In this document: piece by piece, positions 57,482 through 64,000 of the stretch
How positions within the stretch are numbered: the stretch's first letter is position 1
Layout: every line of letters begins with the position of its first letter
Assembly: GCA_963808965.1 (NCBI GenBank)
Contig: CAWEHU010000020.1
Location: 124,001 to 188,000 of the forward strand
Length of the DNA stretch: 64,000 bases
Reading direction: 5' to 3'
Origin: CAWEHU01 sp963808965
Lineage (GTDB): Bacteria > Pseudomonadota > Alphaproteobacteria > Acetobacterales > Acetobacteraceae
Translations under genes and position numbers: made by a program
Notes under the pieces: generated by a model
What the model was told of the DNA's origin: nothing
Databases searched by the model: none
Seen by the model: the letters and a program-made list of their open reading frames with translations, nothing else

Positions 57482-59381
57482 TCATGCCGCGATCTGACGG
57501 TATATGGCAGGCAGCGCGGAGGTGAGCCGCGCGATGTGCGGAAAGATCGCGTACGCGCCTCGCCCGAAGATGTAGGGGAAATAGGCCTGCGCGTGATCGT
57601 CGACGGTGATCCCGAACACTTTGAGTCCGCTTCGCCGGGCTTCCCGGATCGCCATGCGGGTGTCCTCGACGGCGTAACGGCCTTCGTAATGGTCGATGTC
57701 GTTCGGCTTGCCGTCCGTGAGCACCAGCAGAAGACGATGACGGTGTGGCCGTGATTCCAGGCGTGCGGCGACATGCCGTATGGCGGCGCCCATTCGCGTG
57801 TAGTGACCCGGCCGCAACGCCCGGATGCGCCGGACTATTCGGGCATCCAGAACTTCATCGAAATCCTTCACCGTCCGCACGCTCACCCAGCTCCGGCGGC
57901 GCGAGGTGAACGTAAAAATCGCGTTCTCGTCGCCGCAGGCCCGCAAACCGGAGGCAAGAGCCGCGAGCGCTTCCTGCTCGACCTCGAGTACCCGTTGATC
58001 GTCGATCGCACTGTCGGTCGAGAGCGAGACATCCACCAAGACGGCGACCGCGAGGTCACGAGCGATATTGCGCGTTTGCAGATATAAATGGTCGTTGGCC
58101 GCATTGCCCGCGCGCAGGTCGGCGCGAGCGCGGACCAGTGCCGCCAAATCGAGTTCGTCGCCGTCCTGCTGAGCGGGCACGGTCTGACGGCGCGGACGGA
58201 ACGCCTCGAAATGCTGCCGTACCTGGCGGATTCGGCGTTGCGCGGCTTCGTCGGGCGCCCAGTCTCCGCCCTCCTCGGCAGCGGGCTCCGCCAGGACGCG
58301 GCAATAATTCGGATGGTAAACGGCCCGCCGGTGATCCCATTCGGGATACGAGAGTTCCGCCCGCAGCGGTGTCGTCTCGGCATCGGCCGGAGACAGATCG
58401 AGGTCGAGCTTCAAGGCGGCACCGGGGCGGCGCTCATGCTCGCTCATCACCAGCTCATCCAGCTCGTCGGCGGCCTGTTTCGCCGCATCGGCGTCGTCGT
58501 CGTCCACGTCCCGGTCCATATCGACCAGTTCGGCCGATGCGAGCAGCGAACTCGAAGCGGGTGAGCACAAGCGGCTCGCCGCGCCGGTCGCGATCCTTCT
58601 TGCGGCGCACCGCCTTGCGCCGCTTGGCGTCCGCTGCCTTGCTCGGCACGGCCTGCTCATCCGCCAGCTCAGAGGCCTCCCTTCGCGCCGTGGAAACCCG
58701 CACCTCGCCCCAGAGCGGAACCGGCAAGAACGGCCGGTAGCCGCCGGGGGCCACGAAGCGGGCGAGCGGCACCGTCGCGTCCAGCACATCTTCCCCGCTG
58801 AGATCGTCCCGCCGGAGAACGCGACCCACGGCTTCCTCGATCCGCCGCTCCCATGCGCCTCGCGCCCGTCGCGGCCGAAGCGTTTCCAGCGACGAGGCGA
58901 GCCGACCATACGGCTCGCGTAGTCCAGGCCAGCCCTCGAGGACACGCGCGGTCGTTACAGCGGCGAGCCGGAGCGTGGCGATGTCTGCCTGCAACGGGTC
59001 GCCAGGAGGCGGCAGCGCCTCGCTTGCGTGGGCAAAGAATGCGGCAAGCCATTCGTAGAGAGCTCGGTTGTCCGCTTTGTCGGGAAAGCAGTCGACCACC
59101 GGCGGCAGTTGCAGCACCTCGTTGTCGAGCGCAGCGGGCGCAAGCCGCTCGCGACCGATTCCGATGCGCTGCCGCAGCCCGAGGCGGTGACGCCCGACGA
59201 CCTCGCCCGCCGGTGCGAGTCTCACGCCCTTATCACCGCCAAGAGCGCGGAACACGACCGCGAGCGAACCCTGCACTTCCGCCAGACGCACCGCGGCTTG
59301 CGGATGCCGGGGATAGGTCGTCGCCTCCCCGACGAGGCGGTGCCAAACCCAGCCGACCGTCTCTTCGGGCTCGAAGACCAT
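57482..59381 (-). CDS. norD: NorD, nitric oxide reductase activation protein (one frameshift)
   Basis: A cytoplasmic protein required for active cNOR, about 632 residues. Seen: the N-terminal part MVFEPEETVGWVWHRLVG and a C-terminal von Willebrand A domain with MIDAS motif DVSLST, ending YFPYIFGRGAYAIFPH. One extra base near 58550 splits the gene between RFE and SLLASAELVDMD. Downstream of norQ with a 7-base gap. Confidence 0.92.
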
Positions 59382-59388
59382 GCCAGCC

Positions 59389-60204
59389 CTACCCGATCGC
59401 CATCTCGGCGACGCGGCGCAGCGCCTGCTTTACGTCGGGATCGTCGGTCAACGGCTCGATCAGAGCTGCGGAGACCGCGCGCTCCACGCGGATGCCCCCG
59501 GCCATGAGCGTCGCGCAGTAAACGAGCAGGCGGGTCGAGACGCCCTCCTCCACGTCCTGTCCCTTCAACTGCCGCAGCGCGTGCGCGATGCGAACAAGGA
59601 CGCGGCAACGATCGATCGGAAGGCCGCTCTCGTGCGCGACCACCGCCGCCTCGGTGTCCGGCGCGGGGAACCCGAACTCGACAGCCAGGAAACGTTGCCG
59701 CGTGCTCGGCTTCAGGCTCTTGAGGATGTTCTGATAACCGGGATTGTACGAGACGACGAGCATGAACTCGGGAGGCGCCTCGAGCAGCTCGCCCGTTCGA
59801 TCGAGCGGCAGCATTCGCCGGTCATCGGTGAGCGGGTGGAGGACGACGGTCACGTCCTTGCGCGCCTCGACCACCTCGTCGAGATAGCAGATCGCACCTT
59901 CCCGCACCGCGCGGGTCAGCGGCCCATCGACCCAGACCGTGTCCCCGCCTTTCAATAGGTAACGGCCGGTCAGATCGGAAGCGGTCAGATCGTCGTGGCA
60001 CGAAACGGTATAGAGCTTTCGTCCGAGCCGCGCCGCCATGTGCGCGACGAATCGCGTCTTGCCGCAACCGGTCGGGCCTTTCAGCAGGAAAGGGAGGCGG
60101 TGACGATAGGCATGTTCGAACAACTGCACTTCATCGCCGGCCGGCGCATAGAACGGCAGCTCGGAATCAAGTGGACTCGGTCTGACGCTGTGCAGGGCCT
60201 TCAT
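59389..60204 (-). CDS. norQ: NorQ, MoxR-type ATPase for nitric oxide reductase
   Basis: AAA+ chaperone that with NorD activates cNOR, 271 residues. Seen: Walker A GPTGCGKTR, DLTGRYLLKGGDTVW, Walker B ICYLDEVVEARKD, and sensor SYNPGYQNI. ATG at 60204 and full frame. Order norC-norB-norQ-norD on the minus strand. Confidence 0.94.
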   Translation of the reverse strand: MKALHSVRPSPLDSELPFYAPAGDEVQLFEHAYRHRLPFLLKGPTGCGKTRFVAHMAARLGRKLYTVSCHDDLTASDLTGRYLLKGGDTVWVDGPLTRAVREGAICYLDEVVEARKDVTVVLHPLTDDRRMLPLDRTGELLEAPPEFMLVVSYNPGYQNILKSLKPSTRQRFLAVEFGFPAPDTEAAVVAHESGLPIDRCRVLVRIAHALRQLKGQDVEEGVSTRLLVYCATLMAGGIRVERAVSAALIEPLTDDPDVKQALRRVAEMAIG

Positions 60205-60223
60205 GCGCTCCGCTTCCCGCCTG

Positions 60224-61582
60224 CTATTCGGCCGGCATTGGCGCTGCCTCGGCCCAGCCGGCCTTCTCGACCCGCGCCGGCCCGAGCACGGCGTAGATGA
60301 ACAAGCAACCCGCCAAGCAGCGTGAACCAGGCCCGCCCCGAGGCGCATCCAGTAGAACAGCACGAGCTGGTCCTGCACTTCCATGTAGGTGCCGCCGAGC
60401 ACGCGCTGCAAATGCGTCTGCACCACGCCCGCGAAGGTCAGCGTGAAGGTCATGAACCACACACCCGCCGTCATGATCCAGAAGCTCCACATGTTCAGGA
60501 TCTGGTTATAGGGCGGCAGGTTCCGCAGATACGGCATGGCGTAGCTGAAGATCGCGAGATTCAGCATGACGTATGCGCCGTAGAAGGCGAGATGGGCGTG
60601 CGATGCCGTCACCTGCGTTCCATGCGTGTAGTAGTTGATCCAGGACAGCGTGTGCATGAAGCCCCAAACGCCCGCTCCGAAGAAACGCGGTCGCCGGGCA
60701 GCCGATCGCCCAAATCAGCGCGGCGATGTTCGGATGCCGAAGCCGCGCGCGCCAGACCATGGTGAAGGCGAAGATCACCATCGCGAAGAACGGCGCGATT
60801 TCCAACACCGAAAAGACGTTGCCGACCGGCTGCCAGAAAGCCGGGGCGCCGATCCAGTAATAGTGGTGGCCGGTCCCGAGCAGGCCGGAGAACAAGGACA
60901 GGCCGACGATCGAGTAGAGCCACTTGTCCACGACCTCCCGGTCCACGCCGGTCATCTTGATGATCATGAACGCCAGGATGGCGGCCATCACCAGCTCCCA
61001 GACGCCCTCGACCCAGAGATGCACGACGTACCACCAGTACAGCTTGTCGAGCGCGAGATTGTCGGGATCGTAGAGCGCGAACAGCCAGAATACCGCGATG
61101 CCGAACATGCCGATGCAGCAGCACGCTGGTGATGGCGGTGCGGCGCCCCTGCAGCACCGTCATCGAGACGTTGTAGAGGAAGATCAGCGCCACGACGACG
61201 ATGGCGAGTTTGATCCACAGCGGCTGCTCCAGGATACTGCGCGCCCCTCGTGGATGCCGAACAGATAGCCGACAACCGCCGCAAGAGCGCCGAACATCAG
61301 CAGGCCGAACTGGATATAGGCGATCAGCGGGCTCTCGATGTCCCGCTCCGCCTCCTCGGGAACGAGGTAGTAGGCAGCCCCGAAGAACCCCATCAGGCAG
61401 CCACACGATCAGCGCGTTCGTGTGGATCATGCTGCAGGATGTTGAAGGGCACCACGGTCGCGAGAAAGTTCGGGCAGCACGAACACGGTGGCCGCGAGCG
61501 CGCCGAAGATCAGCTGCACGGCGAAAAGCGCGAGCGCGCCGGCGAAATAGACATAGGCGACTTTCTGGCTCGGATACTTCAT
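60224..61582 (-). CDS. norB: NorB, nitric oxide reductase catalytic subunit (about eight frameshifts)
   Basis: Catalytic membrane subunit of cytochrome c-dependent NO reductase. Seen in pieces across three frames: MKYPSQKVAYVYFAGALALF, HTNALIVW with GFFGAAYYLVPEE, WWYVVHLWVEGVWELVMAA, LLGTGHHYYWIGAP, and GTQVTASHAHLAFYGAYV, which together give the helices with haem and FeB ligands. Shifts lie near 61473, 61433, 61398, 61245, 61118, 60688, 60343 and 60308, mostly one extra base. Conserved residues on both sides of each shift are intact. Either poor sequence here or a recent pseudogene. Confidence 0.85.
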
Positions 61583-61592
61583 GCGGCGCTCC

Positions 61593-62046
61593 TCAGCCCG
61601 CAACGTTGGGCGGCCAGCCCTGGGTGTCGATGCGACTGGTCCATTCCAGGAAGGCGGCCAGATCGTTGAGTTCCTGGTCGGTCAGATGAAATTGCGGCAT
61701 TTGCCGTCGTCCCTGGACGCCCGAGGGCTGGGCCTGCATCCAGGCCTTGAGCGCGTCACGCGCGCCTTCAGGATCGTCGCGGCCGCCATAACGGACCCAG
61801 ACATTGCCGAGTTCGGGCGCGAAATACGCGCCTTCACCGATGATCGAGTGACAATCGATGCAGGCGTTGCGCTCCCAGACCCGCTTGCCGCGCGCGACGC
61901 TCGCCGTGAGACCCTGCGAATCGGTGCTATGGCCGGACGATGTAGATGTCGCTGACAATCGTAAGGATGCCGAACACGATCAGGAAGAACAGCGAGCCGC
62001 CATAGAATATATTGCGCGCCTGGGTCCGTGTGAGCCGCTCGATCAC
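61593..62046 (-). CDS. norC: NorC, nitric oxide reductase cytochrome c subunit (one frameshift)
   Basis: Membrane-anchored monohaem electron-entry subunit. Seen: N-terminal anchor (RNIFYGGSLFFLIVFGILTI), haem motif CIDCHS in ERNACIDCHSIIGEGAYF, and ligand Met in GRRQMPQFHLTD. One extra base near 61935 separates anchor from haem domain. GTG start at 62046 inferred. Ten bases before norB. Confidence 0.9.
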
Positions 62047-62142
62047 GACGCGGCTCGGCGATCTTGCGAGCGCTGCATCACCCCTCCTTCCGAGGTTTCC
62101 CCGATAGCTCCGCCTCTCTAGCAGCAGCGAATACGCTCCACT

Positions 62143-62156
62143 TTGCGCGAGCGCAA
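62143..62156. promoter_or_regulatory. NnrR/FNR-like palindrome between norC and nirK
   Basis: TTGCG-CGAG-CGCAA is a perfect inverted repeat of the CRP/FNR class with the TTGCG half-sites typical of NO-sensing Nnr-type regulators. It lies 59 bases before the nirK ATG and 97 before the norC start, so it could serve both. The regulator gene is not in the window. Confidence 0.7.
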
Positions 62157-62214
62157 CTCGTGGTCATGACGATCGGTGCTACTTTTGACGTTTCCGTGGG
62201 ATAGAGGACCGATC

Positions 62215-63702
62215 ATGAGGAAACCATTCTTTTGGGAACGGATGCTGATCCTGCGCCTCGCCCCGCTGGCGCTCGTTCTGCTTCTGGCCTTCCCGGCGTC
62301 AGCCCAGAACGCCGCCAACAAGGCGAGCGACCAGACCGCCGCGAACGCCGCGATGTCGCACACGATGCCGAATGCCTCGTTCACGCTCACCACCGGTATC
62401 GCCCAGGGCAAAATGGTCTTTCATCGGCAAAGGGGGTGCGATCGATGGCAAGGTGAATCCCACGTTGACCGTTCACGAGGGCGACACCGTTCAGATCACC
62501 CTAATCAACGGCGAAGGGGCCGAGCACGATATTTCGCTCCCGGACGTGCGCGCCAGCTCGCAGCGTGTGGTCGGCCGCGGGGCCAGCAGCGCCCTCGTCT
62601 TTCGCGCCAGCAACATCGGTGCGATCCCGTATTTCTGCACCGTTCCGGGTCACCGTGAATCCGGCATGGAAGGCGTGCTCCGGGTGGAACCGGCACAGCC
62701 CCAGGGACCGCAGAGCGGCGTGGTTAGCATCAGCCGCGACCCGACCGACCTCCCCACCCCGGTCGGCGAGCGTGGACCCGTTACCGTTCACTACGAGCTG
62801 GAATCGATCGAGCGCGTCGGGCGGCTCAGCAACGACTCGACGTACGATTTCTGGACCTTCAACGGGAAGGTCCCCGGCCCGATGCTGCGGGTTCGGGTCG
62901 GCGACACGGTCGTCCTCAGCCTCAAAAACGCTCCGGACAGCGTCATGCTGCACAATATCGACTTGCACGCCGTGAACGGGCCAGGCGGCGGGGCGGTGCT
63001 GACGGACGTTGCGCCTGGAGAGACAAAGGCTTTCACCTTCAAGGCCTTGCAGCCAGGACTATACGTCTATCACTGCGCGACGCCGATGGTCTCCAACCAT
63101 ATCTCGAACGGCATGTACGGAATGATCCTGGTGGAGCCCGTCGGCGGTCTGCCTAAGGTCGACCGGGAATTCTACGTGATGCAGGGCGAGCTCTACACGG
63201 CCGAGCCGTTCGGGGAGAACGGGTTGCAGGAGTTCAGCTATGACAAGATCATGAGCGAGCGACCCGGAGTACTTCGTCTTCAACGGCGCGGTCGGTGCGC
63301 TGACGGATGAGCATCCTTTGCGCGCCAAAACCGGAGAGACGGTGCGGATCTACTTCGGCGTCGGCGGTCCGAACTTCACGTCCTCCTTCCACGTCATCGG
63401 CACCATTTTCGACCGAGTCTACTCGGGCGCGAGCCTGACCAGCCCTCCGCTCACCGGTGTGCAGACGACGACCGTTGCGCCGGGCGGCGCTACCGTGGTT
63501 GACCTCACCCTCCCGGTTCCGGGGCAGATTCGTCCTGGTCGACCATGCCCTGTCGCGGATGGAACGCGGGTTGGTCGGCGCCTTGATCGTGGACGGGAAT
63601 GCTCCGCCGGGCGTCTTTCATCCCGGCGACCTGACGGAATCGAGTGCGGAGCACGGAATGGCGCAGCCCGCAGCCGCGAAGGTGATGTCCCCCACCCATT
63701 AA
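62215..63702 (+). CDS. nirK: copper nitrite reductase with an N-terminal cupredoxin domain (three frameshifts)
   Basis: Reduces nitrite to NO in the periplasm. Seen: signal peptide (APLALVLLLAFPASA), an N-terminal blue-copper domain with ligands in AEHDISLP and YFCTVPGHRESGMEG, then the NirK core: HNIDLHAVNG (type 1 His, Asp, type 2 His), VYHCATPMV with NHISNGMYG, catalytic His in SSFHVIG, and type 2 His in VDHALSRMERG. The HCATPMVSNH form points to class II (AniA-like). Extra bases near 62420, 63266 and 63523 break it. AGAGGA seven bases before ATG. The fused domain resembles the Hyphomicrobium-type enzyme. Confidence 0.9.
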
Positions 63703-63797
63703 GCCGCGAGCGGCGGAGCCAAAGCCCGAAGCAACCCTCATTGTGCCGCGGCCCTCCCGCGCTCTAGACTCTCTCGGGAGCAACGGAGGGCGCGGAC

Positions 63798-64000
63798 ATG
63801 GCCCAGACGTACCGGATCGCCGTCATTCCCGGCGATGGCATCGGCAAGGAGACCGTGCCCGAGGCGCTGCGCGTACTCGACGCGGCCTCGCGCCGGTTCG
63901 GCTTCGGACTTCAGTTCGCCGAATACGACTGGTCCTGCGACACCTACAAGCGCACCGGCGCCATGATGCCGAAAGACGGCATCCAGCAGCTCAGCCAGGC
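63798..64000 (+). CDS. tartrate / D-malate dehydrogenase family protein (5' part only)
   Basis: Start of an NAD-dependent beta-decarboxylating dehydrogenase. Seen: RIAVIPGDGIGKETVPEALR and EYDWSCDTYKRTGAMMPKDG, which is close to the TtuC/DmlA branch. GGAGGG seven bases before the ATG. The rest lies beyond the window. Confidence 0.85.
   Translation, partial: MAQTYRIAVIPGDGIGKETVPEALRVLDAASRRFGFGLQFAEYDWSCDTYKRTGAMMPKDGIQQLSQ

Overview
The window is GC-rich, gene-dense bacterial chromosome with an alphaproteobacterial character. The evidence is an SRP RNA-dnaX-ybaB-recR block, an imuA-imuB-dnaE2 mutasome cassette behind a GTTC-N7-GTTC LexA box (the alphaproteobacterial form), many branched-chain amino-acid (Liv-type) ABC transporters, and dnaB followed by an alr remnant and mlaE-mlaF. 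Rhodospirillales-like is my best guess, but that is inference. No tRNA, rRNA, CRISPR array, IS element or prophage was found.

Layout. 1-6.8 kb: a ketoglutarate-semialdehyde dehydrogenase (cut by the window edge), a DUF2244 protein, the SRP RNA (ffs), dnaX, ybaB, a palindromic repeat block, recR and a flavin amine oxidase. 6.8-15 kb: a Nudix hydrolase, a glutamine-synthetase-like ligase with a cysteine hydrolase, and a convergent Liv transporter with a fused LivM-LivG. 15-25.5 kb: an ABC-F ATPase, an HPF-like protein with an added C-terminal domain, the SOS mutasome genes (imuA, imuB, a GST, dnaE2), a CoA-transferase and a Uma2-family protein. 25.5-30.8 kb (minus strand): a ba3-type (B-family) haem-copper oxidase with subunits IIa, II and I and three multi-haem cytochromes c. 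30.9-35.1 kb: a second Liv transporter behind a 3-hydroxyisobutyrate-dehydrogenase-like gene. 35.3-41.6 kb: a beta-lactamase-fold hydrolase, msrB, a FAH-family protein, a TauE/SafE permease, a Lys/Arg-rich histone-H1-like protein and dnaB. 41.6-45.8 kb: an alr remnant, mlaE-mlaF without mlaD, a PEP-CTERM protein and three tandem tail-collar proteins. 45.9-55 kb: a translationally coupled operon uvrD-prmA-aminopeptidase P-exported prephenate-dehydratase-like protein with an SOS box in front, then an RND outer-membrane lipoprotein and an aminotransferase. 55-64 kb: a stress-like protein, pyrE, a monohaem cytochrome c, a DUF4142 protein, norD, norQ, norB, norC, a divergent nirK with a fused N-terminal cupredoxin domain, and the start of a tartrate/D-malate dehydrogenase.

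Working picture: an aerobe that can respire at low oxygen (ba3 oxidase) and reduce nitrite and NO (NirK, cNOR), with an Nnr/FNR-like palindrome between norC and nirK and an inducible mutagenesis system.

Quality warning: roughly 25 genes or gene parts are broken by single-base shifts, most of them one extra base, while the active-site residues on both sides are intact. This looks more like uncorrected sequencing error than mass pseudogene formation. Frameshifted genes are therefore given as whole spans, with the approximate shift position in the evidence.
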